This document shows positions 29,718 through 38,011 of a DNA stretch of 64,000 nt, piece after piece. Made by a program: the position numbers and the translations under genes. This DNA is from Methylobacterium brachythecii (lineage in GTDB: Bacteria; Pseudomonadota; Alphaproteobacteria; Rhizobiales; Beijerinckiaceae), in NCBI RefSeq assembly GCF_014196345.1, contig NZ_JACIDN010000012.1:1-64000 (forward strand), in the 5' to 3' direction. The notes beneath the pieces were generated by a model, which made no database searches, was not told where the DNA came from, and saw nothing but the letters and a program-made list of their open reading frames with translations. Numbering within the stretch: the first letter of the stretch is position 1; every line of letters starts with the position of its first letter.

Positions 29718-29961
29718 TCGGTCACCCGAGATAGGGAGTTGCAGCGCGCGCGGCCGCGCGGCGGGCCTGGACTCGGCTCATCGGGCGAAGGCGTGGTCCG
29801 ACAACGGGTTAGAGTTAGATTCGCAGCAATGCAAACGAATTGAATACAGTTTCGAATCCGGCGAGCGCCGCCACTGGATGACAAATTGGGGGGCGCTCCC
29901 CACCTCCGCCGCAGGGGCGCTCGAGAACGGACATGATCCGGCAGGGACCAGCGGCGACGTC

Positions 29962-30987
29962 ATGAAGAAGATCGGCCTTCTATCCTTTGGGCATTGGTCG
30001 CCCAGCACGCAGTCGCAGACGCGCGCGGCCTCGGACATCCTCCTGCAATCGATCGATCTGGCGGTGGCGGCGGAGGAACTCGGGGCCGACGGCGCCTATT
30101 TCCGCGTGCACCATTTCGCCCGCCAACTGGCCTCGCCCTTCCCGTTGCTGGCCGCGGTGGGCGCGAAGACGCGCCGGATCGAGATCGGCACCGGCGTCAT
30201 CGACATGCGCTACGAGAACCCGTTCTACATGGTGGAGGATGCCGGCGCGGCCGACCTGATCTCCGGTGGCCGGTTGCAGCTCGGGATCAGCCGGGGTTCG
30301 CCCGAGCAGGTCATCGAAGGCTGGCGGCATTTCGGCTTCCAGCCACGGGACGGCGAGAGCGATGCCGAGATGGGCCGGCGTCACGGCGAGACGTTTCTGG
30401 AGTTGCTGCGCGGAGAGGGGTTCGCGGAGCCGAACCCGAGGCCAATGTTCCCCAATCCGCCGGGACTACTTCGGTTGGAGCCGCATTCGGACGGGTTGCG
30501 CGATCGGATCTGGTGGGGTGCCGCGTCGGATGCGACGGCCGTCTGGGCTGCCCAGCGGGGCATGAATCTTCAGAGCTCGACCCTGAAGGTGGACGAGAGT
30601 GGCGAGCCGTTCCACATCCAGCAGGCTGCCCAGATCCGGGCCTATCGTGCCGCCTGGCGGGAGGCGGGGCATCGCCGGGAACCGCGCATTTCGGTCAGCC
30701 GGTCGATCTTCCCGATCATGAACGACATGGACCGAGCCTATTTCGGACGCAGCGGGCAGGACGGGGACTCGATCGGCAACATCGAGCCCGAAACCCGCGC
30801 GGTGTTCGGCCGGACCTATGCCGCCGAGCCCCATGTGCTCGTCGAGCAACTGAGGCAAGATCAGGCCATCGCCGAGGCGGATACCCTGCTGCTGACAATC
30901 CCCAACCAACTCGGCGTCGCCTACTGCGCGCATGTGATCGAGGCGATGCTGAAACACGTCGCCCCGGCCCTGGGCTGGCGGTCCTGA
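29962..30987 (+). CDS. LLM-class flavin-dependent oxidoreductase
   Basis: A 341-residue luciferase-like monooxygenase. Features of the (beta/alpha)8 fold include MKKIGLLSFGHWSP at the start, LQSIDLAVAAEELGADGAYF, TRRIEIGTGVIDMRYENPF and a GRLQLGISRGSPEQV segment near the flavin site. It probably uses FMNH2 supplied by a separate reductase; substrate unknown. The ATG at 29962 gives a natural N terminus; earlier in-frame starts have no family resemblance. A 12-bp hairpin follows. Confidence 0.88.
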   Translation: MKKIGLLSFGHWSPSTQSQTRAASDILLQSIDLAVAAEELGADGAYFRVHHFARQLASPFPLLAAVGAKTRRIEIGTGVIDMRYENPFYMVEDAGAADLISGGRLQLGISRGSPEQVIEGWRHFGFQPRDGESDAEMGRRHGETFLELLRGEGFAEPNPRPMFPNPPGLLRLEPHSDGLRDRIWWGAASDATAVWAAQRGMNLQSSTLKVDESGEPFHIQQAAQIRAYRAAWREAGHRREPRISVSRSIFPIMNDMDRAYFGRSGQDGDSIGNIEPETRAVFGRTYAAEPHVLVEQLRQDQAIAEADTLLLTIPNQLGVAYCAHVIEAMLKHVAPALGWRS

Positions 30988-31006
30988 TCGGCCACCCGAC
31001 GATCCC

Positions 31007-31044
31007 GATCACGCCCAGCCGGTCTTCCCGTCCTGGGCGTGATC
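31007..31044. terminator. Possible terminator hairpin between convergent genes
   Basis: A perfect 12-bp inverted repeat, GATCACGCCCAG / CTGGGCGTGATC, with a 14-base loop. It lies between the ends of the oxidoreductase gene and the small secreted-protein gene. There is no clear T-run, so it may be rho-assisted or a stabilising stem. Confidence 0.4.
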
Positions 31045-31054
31045 CGGCGATCGT

Positions 31055-31345
31055 TCAACGCGCCGGAGCGTCGATGCGGGCGCCCCAGACATTCAGGGTG
31101 CGCTGCTCCTGCACCGGTGCGGCCACGACCGGAGCGGCCCGCCGATCGACGAGGTAGTAAGCGTCGGAACCGCGAGCGTTCAGGGCGTTGAAGGCGCGCG
31201 GGGCCGGAACGTCGGAGACCTGCGTGGCGCTTCCGGGAACGTCGAAGACGTGTCCCCAGGCGTTGAAGGTCTGCTGGGCGCTGGCGGGAGTCGCTGCGAG
31301 AGCGGCCAGGGTGAAGGCGGCGAAGGCAGTGTGACGATAGGTCAT
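31055..31345 (-). CDS. Small secreted protein next to MarR regulator
   Basis: A 96-residue exported protein: signal peptide (TAFAAFTLAALAATPASAQQ) and a short mature part with two related motifs, QTFNAWGHVFDVPG and RTLNVWGARIDAPAR, at its two ends. No family recognised. The ATG at 31345 is chosen from the signal peptide. It is divergent from the marR-like gene, and the shared region holds two copies of CTTGATATCAAG, so it is very probably controlled by that regulator. Confidence 0.7.
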   Translation of the reverse strand: MTYRHTAFAAFTLAALAATPASAQQTFNAWGHVFDVPGSATQVSDVPAPRAFNALNARGSDAYYLVDRRAAPVVAAPVQEQRTLNVWGARIDAPAR

Positions 31346-31415
31346 CTCAAGTCTCCTCGATCTCAAAAACCGGCTGCGTGATGCGGGCCATCAGAGCCCC
31401 GCGCTTCCGTAAAAA

Positions 31416-31427
31416 CTTGATATCAAG
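31416..31427. promoter_or_regulatory. Operator palindrome, copy 1
   Basis: Perfect 12-bp palindrome CTTGATATCAAG in an AT-rich patch of an otherwise GC-rich divergent region. The identical core recurs at 31463-31474. MarR proteins bind such palindromes. Confidence 0.75.
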
Positions 31428-31461
31428 CTAAATCAAGGCTTGGCGTGCGCGGGCGCACATA

Positions 31462-31475
31462 GCTTGATATCAAGC
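31462..31475. promoter_or_regulatory. Operator palindrome, copy 2
   Basis: GCTTGATATCAAGC, a perfect 14-bp palindrome sharing its 12-bp core with 31416-31427. The centres are 47 bp apart. Likely operator for the MarR-type gene downstream and the divergent secreted-protein gene. Confidence 0.75.
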
Positions 31476-31568
31476 AATAAAATGCCTATGGTGATCGTGC
31501 CGGAGATGCTGGGCCGAACCTTGCCGAGTTTCCGGCATGGTCGTCACGACGTTCGGGAGGCTGGGATC

Positions 31569-32018
31569 ATGGCTGGGCCACGCGAGATCACCCCGGACCT
31601 CGCGCGGATGGTCGGCGAGGCCTGCATCGGAACGCGGATTCAGCGCGCAGCGCGCAGCGTCAGCCGTGTCTACGATGCAGCCTTCCGCACCGTCGGGATT
31701 TCGGGCTGGCAGTTCACGTTGCTGATGACGCTCGCTGGGCCCGAAACGCCGACGATCAACGAATTGGCGGCACGTCTCTCCCTCGATCCCTCGACGGCGA
31801 CGACCAACCTCAAGGTGCTCGAGCGGCGCGGACTGGTGGCCGTCGGCGTGGACGAGAGCGACAGGCGGGTGCGTCGGCTCACCCTGACGGAAGCAGGCCG
31901 TGCCCTCATCGCGGAGGCGCTTCCGCGTTGGGAGGAGGCGCAGAAGGAGAGTCTCGGACGGCTCAGTGCCGGTGAAATCGGCGTCCTGCGCAAGGCACTG
32001 GCCGCACTTGCCGAGTGA
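31569..32018 (+). CDS. MarR-family transcriptional regulator
   Basis: A 149-residue winged-helix regulator. Dimerisation helices flank the HTH with TINELAARLSLDPSTATTNL and the wing VAVGVDESDRRVRRLTLTEA. Start at the ATG at 31569, supported by GGGAGG eight bases upstream; longer frames begin inside the operator region. MarR proteins usually repress their own and a neighbouring gene until a small molecule binds. Here the twin palindromes at 31416 and 31462 fit autoregulation and control of the divergent secreted protein. Confidence 0.9.
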   Translation: MAGPREITPDLARMVGEACIGTRIQRAARSVSRVYDAAFRTVGISGWQFTLLMTLAGPETPTINELAARLSLDPSTATTNLKVLERRGLVAVGVDESDRRVRRLTLTEAGRALIAEALPRWEEAQKESLGRLSAGEIGVLRKALAALAE

Positions 32019-32060
32019 CGATGGGCGGCGGCCCCGTGCCGGCCGCCACCCGATGGACCG

Positions 32061-32678
32061 TTACGCGGCCTTCTGTGCGCTTTCGGCTGCCAGCGCGGCC
32101 TGCACGGCGTTGCGGGCTGCGACGCGCTGGCTGAACGCGACGAGGTGCGGCCAGGGCGCGAGGTCGACGCCGAGCTTCGGGGCCCAGGTCAGGGTCACGA
32201 ACAGGTAGGCGTCGGCGACGCTGAAGTCCTTGCCGGTGAGGAAGGGGCGCCCGTCTGCGAGCACGGCCTCCACGACACCGAGCTTGCGGCCGAGATTGGC
32301 GAGCGCCGTTTCACGGCTCTCCGGCGACAGCGCCGGGTTGAAGAGCGGGCTGAACCCCTTGTGCAATTCGGCCGAGATGAAGTTCAGGTGTCCGTTCAAC
32401 CGCGCACGCTCCACCGAGCCGGCGAGGGGCGCGAGGCTGCCGGGCGCGTGCTTGTCGGCGAGGTACTGCACGATGGCCGCGCCCTCGGTGAGGACTTCGC
32501 CGTCGTCGAGCTGCAGGGCGGGCACGTAGCCCTTCGGGTTGATCGTGGTGAAATCGGCGCCGGTCTCGGTCTTCTTGCTGCGCAGATCCACGGATTCGAG
32601 GGCGAAGGGCACGCCCAGCTCCCGCAGGACGATGTGAGGCGAGAGCGAGCAGGCGCCAGCGGCGTAGAAGAGCTTCAT
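32061..32678 (-). CDS. Glutathione S-transferase
   Basis: A 205-residue GST of the bacterial beta-like type. The thioredoxin-fold N domain starts MKLFYAAGACSLSPHIVLRE, with the Ser/Cys/Gly region near residue 10 that contacts glutathione, and NPKGYVPALQLDDGEVLTEG as the gamma-glutamyl site. The helical C domain has FLTGKDFSVADAYLF, the N-capping motif. It conjugates glutathione to electrophiles. It is divergent from an HxlR regulator gene, whose operator-like site lies between them. Confidence 0.93.
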   Translation of the reverse strand: MKLFYAAGACSLSPHIVLRELGVPFALESVDLRSKKTETGADFTTINPKGYVPALQLDDGEVLTEGAAIVQYLADKHAPGSLAPLAGSVERARLNGHLNFISAELHKGFSPLFNPALSPESRETALANLGRKLGVVEAVLADGRPFLTGKDFSVADAYLFVTLTWAPKLGVDLAPWPHLVAFSQRVAARNAVQAALAAESAQKAA

Positions 32679-32738
32679 CGGGTGTCTCCGGTTGCGAATG
32701 GCCGGAGCGATAGATCGAAGCGTTACTTATGGAAACCG

Positions 32739-32755
32739 GGTAACTTCCGGTTACC
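32739..32755. promoter_or_regulatory. Operator-like inverted repeat between GST and HxlR genes
   Basis: GGTAAC-TTCCG-GTTACC, a perfect 6-bp inverted repeat with 5-base spacer; another GTTAC is at 32722. It sits in the 135-bp divergent region. A binding site for the HxlR-type regulator is the simple reading. Confidence 0.5.
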
Positions 32756-32813
32756 GCCGTTTTCGGGTATCCTATGGGAAACTAGGTTGCGGTTCGGATC
32801 CCGGTACGACGTG

Positions 32814-33179
32814 ATGGTCTTGAAGCTGAGGAAGAAGGTGCCCCCGCCACCGGGCTGCCCGATGTCAGCCTGCATGAACCTGCTCGGCGGAGCCTGGACG
32901 CCCGACGTCATCTGGAACCTGAGCGAGGGGGCGCGCCGCTTTTCGGAGCTGCGCCGGGCGATGCCGGTGATCTCGGCTAAGGTGCTGAGCGCCCGGCTGA
33001 AGGATCTCGAGGAGCGCGGCGTGGTCTCGCGCTCCGTGCTGGCGACGACCCCGCCGAGTGTGGACTACGCCCTGACCGATCTCGGCGAGGAGCTGATCCC
33101 GGCGATTCGTGCCATCGTCGAGGTCGGCTCGAAGCTGCATCAGCGGACGAGGCTGGAGGCGGCAGGGCGCGCCGCCTAG
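32814..33179 (+). CDS. HxlR-family transcriptional regulator
   Basis: A 121-residue winged-helix protein with the HxlR core: CPMSACMNLLGGAWTPDVIW at the start, RFSELRRAMPVISAKVLSAR as recognition region and a wing ending YALTDLGEELIPAI. Two early cysteines (in GCPMSAC) could sense redox or electrophiles, as in known HxlR members; that is inference. It is divergent from the GST gene and likely controls it. Confidence 0.9.
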   Translation: MVLKLRKKVPPPPGCPMSACMNLLGGAWTPDVIWNLSEGARRFSELRRAMPVISAKVLSARLKDLEERGVVSRSVLATTPPSVDYALTDLGEELIPAIRAIVEVGSKLHQRTRLEAAGRAA

Positions 33180-33640
33180 GCGCCTCGCGGCATCAGGAAT
33201 GCCAGCACGGCGGCGACGATCAGCAGCGCCGGCACGTCGCCGAGGAGGTGCCCCCGGTGCTCCGGCTCGGCCAGCGATTGGGCCGCCATGATGCCGCCAT
33301 GCACGACGCTCGACCAGATCGTGCACCAGATCAGGCTTCGATGGGCGAGCGGATCGCGCGACGCGTAGAGCAGGAAAACGCCCAAGGTCGCGTAGATCCC
33401 GATGATCATCTGCAAATATTGCGACGACCCGCCATGGTGCCAGGCCCAGCGGGACGGCCACAGGATCGTGAGCGGGTAGAACGCCACGAGACAGATCAGA
33501 CCGACGGCGAAGAGGCGATGTGGAGGAGCCTGATGCGCGTTTCGACGGGCATGGCTCCTCTCCTCTTTGCCGCGCGTGAATACAGGTTTCGGCATCCATA
33601 TCGATCGAAATCGGAGATTTCGGCGCTTCTCGTTTGTCAT
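33176..33640 (-). CDS. Four-helix membrane protein (DUF6632-like)
   Basis: A small membrane protein with about four helices: GLICLVAFYPLTIL, YLQMIIGIYATLGVFLLYA, IWCTIWSSVVHGGIMAA and ALLIVAAVLAFLM, with YPL and HGG features of a small family of unknown role. Two in-frame starts are possible. The ATG at 33640 (154 residues) has a TGAGG site; the ATG at 33595 (139 residues) has none. Its stop overlaps the HxlR stop by four bases on the other strand. Confidence 0.7.
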   Translation of the reverse strand: MTNEKRRNLRFRSIWMPKPVFTRGKEERSHARRNAHQAPPHRLFAVGLICLVAFYPLTILWPSRWAWHHGGSSQYLQMIIGIYATLGVFLLYASRDPLAHRSLIWCTIWSSVVHGGIMAAQSLAEPEHRGHLLGDVPALLIVAAVLAFLMPRGA

Positions 33641-33790
33641 GAGTTGCCTCACGCCGAGATCCGGCGCACCGTCATTTGGGATGATGTTGCGACGTGGGTC
33701 GTCGGCGCCAGGAGCGTTTCGTGTGTCCAGCACGTGGGCGCCTCCTGCCGTCGGGGACTCCAGCGCCGCCGGGAGAGCGAGGGGGCGCAC

Positions 33791-34150
33791 ATGGCGGGCC
33801 GCCTTCTGCGATGCAAGCGATGCCGTCAGCCGATCCTCAGCGACGCGCGGTGCTGTCCACACTGCGCGCTGGCGCTCCCCGTTCGACGCTTCAGGGCAAG
33901 CAACGTCCTCATCGCCGTTATCCTCATTGCGGCAGCGGCTTGGCTAGTTCGATCGAACGGTACGACCTTCACCAGCGGTGTGACTTCCGTCATCGGCAGC
34001 GCCACGACGGCGCTCAAGACGGTCGACGGGCCGCCGGACACCTTCTCGGCTGCCTGCTCTAGGCGTGGTGGAACCGTCGTCGAAGCGCGCAGTCGCGACG
34101 GCGTAACGCTTCGGCGTTGCGCGCTCTCATTCGATGACGACGTCAGGTAA
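33791..34150 (+). CDS. Zinc-ribbon, single-helix membrane protein
   Basis: A 119-residue protein. Residues 8-25 form a zinc ribbon (CKRC and CCPHC), residues about 38-53 a transmembrane helix (NVLIAVILIAAAAWLV), and the last 65 residues a likely periplasmic part with two Cys (SAACSRR, RRCALS) that could pair. Function unknown. The ATG at 33791 follows a GAGGGGG site. It partly faces the DUF6632-like gene divergently. Confidence 0.6.
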   Translation: MAGRLLRCKRCRQPILSDARCCPHCALALPVRRFRASNVLIAVILIAAAAWLVRSNGTTFTSGVTSVIGSATTALKTVDGPPDTFSAACSRRGGTVVEARSRDGVTLRRCALSFDDDVR

Positions 34151-34287
34151 TCAGAAACCTTTCCTTCAATGCAACATGCGAGTCGATTTCCTTTCGTCCT
34201 GTGCTAGCAGTAATGAGTATCTGCCGCCTGACAGGAGCACGAAAACTTGTCTCGATGGCTGAGGATGGTCGTTGATGGAGTCGGGGG

Positions 34288-35100
34288 ATGCCCACGGCCC
34301 GGCAAACTCCGCCGAAATCTGCCTTGTCGGAACCGGAAGGCTTCATCTCCGAGACGTGGCAGCGTCGGTTCGTTCGACGGTACGGCTGGCTGATCTGGCT
34401 GACGGGCGCCTGCGGTCTGCTCGGGATCGGGGCGGTGACCTTTCTGGCGAACCGGCAGCGACCGCCGGCCGAGCAGAGCCAGACGGTCGCTCTCCAGAAG
34501 ACGAACGGCCCATCGACGTCCGCCCCTACGCCTGCTCCCGCGCCCGTAACGACTCCTGCCCCTGCCCCTGCTCCGGCACCGGCGAAAAGCGATTTCTGGA
34601 CGCCCTGGAAGGCGGCCGACTACCGCCGGGTCGTCGAAGAGGGCAAGCCCATCCCCGAACAGGTCGTAGATCTGCCGCCCCCGGTGCTCGAGGCGCCGAA
34701 CGAGCCGCCTGCCGCCGCTCCGGAAGACGCTCCTCCCGCCTCGACCGGAACCACGAAGTCCACGGAACAGGCGGACGCCGCGGCGAGCCTCCCGGCCACG
34801 CCCGAGACGACCGGCCCCAGCGGAGAGGATGGGGTTTCCAATACGGAATCGCTGCTGCCCAGCGATAAGATCAAGGAGGCCGACCGCTATCTCGGTCGCG
34901 GCCAGATCACCATCGCGCGCTACATCTACGAGGAAGCCTTCAAGGCAGGCGACGTGCTCGGCGCGATCGGCATGGCGAGGAGCTACGATCCCGCCTACCT
35001 GAAGTCGATCCGCTCACGCGCCGTGGGCCAAACCGAGAAGGCCGCTCTCTGGTATGCCCGGGCTGCCGAGATGAGCGCCCGAGTGCCGAAGCGCCCTTAA
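34288..35100 (+). CDS. Membrane-anchored protein with Pro/Ala linker and Sel1/TPR-like end
   Basis: A 270-residue protein. One transmembrane helix (about 33-54, YGWLIWLTGACGLLGIGAV) follows a short cytoplasmic start. A long Pro/Ala/Thr linker (about 58-195) contains a 12-15-residue APAPVTTPAPAP-type run. The C-terminal 75 residues (ADRYLGRGQITIARYIYEEA, then WYARAAEM) look like Sel1/TPR helices. Probably a scaffold on the periplasmic side; exact role unknown. Its stop overlaps the sortase stop by four bases. Confidence 0.7.
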   Translation: MPTARQTPPKSALSEPEGFISETWQRRFVRRYGWLIWLTGACGLLGIGAVTFLANRQRPPAEQSQTVALQKTNGPSTSAPTPAPAPVTTPAPAPAPAPAKSDFWTPWKAADYRRVVEEGKPIPEQVVDLPPPVLEAPNEPPAAAPEDAPPASTGTTKSTEQADAAASLPATPETTGPSGEDGVSNTESLLPSDKIKEADRYLGRGQITIARYIYEEAFKAGDVLGAIGMARSYDPAYLKSIRSRAVGQTEKAALWYARAAEMSARVPKRP

Positions 35101-35696
35101 TCGGATCGCGCGTCGCCCTGCCCATCGCTTTCCGCCTCCACGATCAGTCGCAGCGGCCCATGCGTGACGGCGTCGAGGGGCCAGCAGGTGGAAAGGGCGA
35201 GGTGGCGCCCCGGTGCCCGAGGGTCGATGCCGGATTCGTCCCAGCGGGCGACGCGGCTGCCGGTGACGCGGAACGTGGCCATCGTGCCGTCGGAGCGGGT
35301 GACGGCGATGGGATCGCCGGGCCTGAGCCGCCCCAGCACCGCGAATTGCGTGTCCCGGTGCGCCGCGTAGACCGCCGTGCCGGGCTCGCCGGCCTCCGGT
35401 GTGCCCTCGACATGGCCGGGGCCGAAGGCCAGCGCTTGGCCGCTGCTGCCGGCCAGCGCGATGTAGCTCTCGCCGCCGAGGCTGAGGCGCGCCTCCGGCA
35501 CCGTATCGGCCCAGGGCCAGGGCTTTTCGGGGTGGCCGCTGGCCAGCGTCCGGGCGAAGGCCCGCTCCAGCAGAACCTGGGCGAAAGCCGCCTTGGCGGG
35601 GATCCAGGCGCCCTGGGCGGTGAGTCCGAGGCCGCAGACGATGAGAACGGCGGCCGCAGCCGCCCTCCCCCTCTTTGGGTTTCGCAGGGCGCGCAT
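35097..35696 (-). CDS. Class GN sortase
   Basis: A 199-residue exported transpeptidase. One N-terminal helix (AAAAAVLIVCGLGLTAQGA) precedes the sortase barrel with the catalytic residues His113 (YAAHRDTQF), Cys171 (LALSTCWPLD) and Arg183 (GPLRL). Gram-negative class GN sortases pair with one dedicated target, here the preceding gene. The ATG shares one base with the stop of the target gene (TGATG), so the two are co-translated. It would cut a target at LPxTA-like sequence and move it to an unknown acceptor. Confidence 0.92.
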   Translation of the reverse strand: MRALRNPKRGRAAAAAVLIVCGLGLTAQGAWIPAKAAFAQVLLERAFARTLASGHPEKPWPWADTVPEARLSLGGESYIALAGSSGQALAFGPGHVEGTPEAGEPGTAVYAAHRDTQFAVLGRLRPGDPIAVTRSDGTMATFRVTGSRVARWDESGIDPRAPGRHLALSTCWPLDAVTHGPLRLIVEAESDGQGDARSD

Positions 35697-37849
35697 CAGG
35701 CGAACCGGCGCGAGCGGGCGACGAGCAGGCCGAGGCCGAGGAGCGTCAGGCCGAGCCAGAGGCGGATCTCGAAATCCGTCGCCGTCTGAGGAAGCGCCAC
35801 GGCGGGAGCGGCGGCTCGGCGGAGTTCGGCACGGCGCTGCACCGGCGGCGGCGCGATCGGGGCGGCCCGCTCGCCGGCGGTCCCGAACACTTTCTCGAAG
35901 TCCCAGCCCGCCGGCAGGTTGAGCGGCAGCTCGGCCGAGCTGAGGCGCGCTCCGGCCGGACGGCGCGGGGTCGCATCGATGGCGACGAGGCTGGTCAGCC
36001 GCGTCATCAGCTTGTGGCCGAGCGCCAGCTCGAGGATCGCCGCATCCGCGCTCTCTGCGGTCATCCTGCCGGTGATGCGCGCGGTCTCGGCATCGCCGAT
36101 CTTGGCCCGTGCCCAGGCCTTCGAGATGCCGGCGCCCTCGGGGGCAGAGGACAGGTCGAGGGTCTGGCTCCAGGGCGTGCCGCCGATCCGGCCGCTCAGG
36201 GTCAGGGTGCCGGTGGCCTGCGGCAGCTTGGCCGAGAGCACAAGCGGCTCGCCGCGATAGAGGTCGGGCAGCAGGCCGGGGGTCACGTCCGCCCCACCCT
36301 CGGAGAAGGTGGCGGTCAGGTCAGTGACGACCGGGCTTTCGAGTTTGGAGAACAGCTCGCGGGTGCGTTCGGCGACCTGATCGATCGTGCTGATGTTGGT
36401 GTAGCTGCCCCGGCCGAGCTCGGCCGCATGCTGCATCAGATGGCCGTTCGGGGCCGAGCCGATGCCGACCATGAAGAGCCGCGAGCGGCCCCTTCCCGCA
36501 GCGATGGCGGAAAAGATCTGGGCCTCGTTGCCGATGGCGCCGTCGGTGAGGAAGACGACCTGGCGGATGCTTTTCGTGTCCTCCGGATTGGTGTCCTTGA
36601 GGGCCGCCTGCAGCGGGGCGAGCATCTCGGTGCCCCCATTGGCCTCGAGGGCAGCGACGTATGCCTTGGCCCGGTCGAGGTTGGCCTGATCCGCCGGCAC
36701 GGAGGCCGGAAACACGCTGTCCATGGTGTGGTCGAAGCGGATGACGTTGAAGCGGTCGTTCGGTCCGAGGCGGTCGAGGGCGGCGAGCAGGCCGGCCTTC
36801 GCCTGGCGGATCGAGGTGCCGCCCATCGAGCCGGAATTGTCGATGACGAAGGTGACGTCGCGCGGCAGGCGCGGGCCGGCCTTGCCCTCGGGCGGGGTCA
36901 GCGCGGCGAGGACGTAGTCCCGGTCGCCGACATGCTCGCGGAACAGGCCGACGGTCGGCGTCACGCTCGGCGCGGGCTTCCAGACCAGCTCGAAATCGCT
37001 GTCGGCCGGAACCGGGCCGTCGGCGAGGCTGATGGTGCGGCTTTGCGGGCCGGCTTCTTCGATGTTCACCTTGTGCGTGTCGCTGCGCAGAGCGCCGAGA
37101 TCGAAGCCGGCCTTCAGGCTGACGTTCACGGTGACCGGATTGACCGGGGCATGCGTCGCGGGATCGAGCACAGGCGGGGTGATGCGGTCGCGATCCGGCA
37201 CCGGATCGGCGCCGCCCGTGGCCGGGCCTTCGCCGACGAGGTTCACGATCGGCGGGGCCGGGTTGTAGCGCGGCGCGACGACGAGGGGCACGCGCAACGA
37301 GTAGCGGTCGCCGGTATGGCGCACGGTCTGCTGGTACTCGATGCGCACCAGAACCGTCTCGCCGGGGCCGATATTGGCGACAGCGTTGGTGAAGACGTTG
37401 GGGCGTTCCTGCTCGGTGAGCGCGGCCGTCTTGCCCTCGCTCTTGGCCGCCTCGTAGTCGCGCTTGGCCTGGGCGCGCTCGCGGATGTCGGCGACCACGA
37501 TGCGCTCACCGATGACGAGCTTCATGCTGTCGACCGCCGCGTCCTCCGGCAGCGGATAGACATAGGTGCCTTCGACCCATTCCTTGGTGGTGTTGCGGAA
37601 GGCCTGGGTGACGACGGCGCGGGCGGTGGGGCCGCTGACGTCGACGGTGACGTCGGTCATCAGGCGCGGCGCCTCGACCGGGGCAGCGTCGTCCGGACCG
37701 CGCAGGACGAGTTCGCCGCTGCCGGGCGGGGGCGTGGCGGCTCGGGTTGCGCCGGGGATGGCGAAGAGGGCGAGGAATCCCAGGAACAGCGGGGCGAGGC
37801 GCGCGGCCCGGGGCCGCGTTCGCGCGAGGGGGAAGGCGAGGACGGACAT
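35696..37849 (-). CDS. Sortase target protein with VIT and VWA domains
   Basis: A 717-residue protein of the marine-proteobacterial sortase target type. A signal peptide and a VIT domain (about 65-190; QAFRNTTKEWVEGTYVYPLP) precede a VWA domain (about 330-500) with the metal-site motif FVIDNSGSMGGTS. At the end are LPQTA (686-690), a hydrophobic helix and the basic tail ARSRRFA, which form the sorting signal. Likely cell-surface or periplasmic protein interaction. The sortase gene follows directly. Confidence 0.93.
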   Translation of the reverse strand: MSVLAFPLARTRPRAARLAPLFLGFLALFAIPGATRAATPPPGSGELVLRGPDDAAPVEAPRLMTDVTVDVSGPTARAVVTQAFRNTTKEWVEGTYVYPLPEDAAVDSMKLVIGERIVVADIRERAQAKRDYEAAKSEGKTAALTEQERPNVFTNAVANIGPGETVLVRIEYQQTVRHTGDRYSLRVPLVVAPRYNPAPPIVNLVGEGPATGGADPVPDRDRITPPVLDPATHAPVNPVTVNVSLKAGFDLGALRSDTHKVNIEEAGPQSRTISLADGPVPADSDFELVWKPAPSVTPTVGLFREHVGDRDYVLAALTPPEGKAGPRLPRDVTFVIDNSGSMGGTSIRQAKAGLLAALDRLGPNDRFNVIRFDHTMDSVFPASVPADQANLDRAKAYVAALEANGGTEMLAPLQAALKDTNPEDTKSIRQVVFLTDGAIGNEAQIFSAIAAGRGRSRLFMVGIGSAPNGHLMQHAAELGRGSYTNISTIDQVAERTRELFSKLESPVVTDLTATFSEGGADVTPGLLPDLYRGEPLVLSAKLPQATGTLTLSGRIGGTPWSQTLDLSSAPEGAGISKAWARAKIGDAETARITGRMTAESADAAILELALGHKLMTRLTSLVAIDATPRRPAGARLSSAELPLNLPAGWDFEKVFGTAGERAAPIAPPPVQRRAELRRAAAPAVALPQTATDFEIRLWLGLTLLGLGLLVARSRRFA

Positions 37850-38011
37850 GATGGATCTCCCGATCGTCCGGCATTGGTGCCGGGTCGATCGAGAGCGTCC
37901 TTCGCGGCGGTCTACGCCGCCACGGGAAGTGTCAGGCTTGTTCGGCCCGGAGCCGGACAGGACGGGTGGCCAGAGGCGGTTCCGTCCGGCCCTTGTGCGT
38001 GGACGTGCGGA

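Noticed and set aside
32027-32047. GGCGGCC / GGCCGCC hairpin between the MarR and GST genes
   Set aside because: Short GC stem with no T-run; could be chance in this GC-rich sequence.
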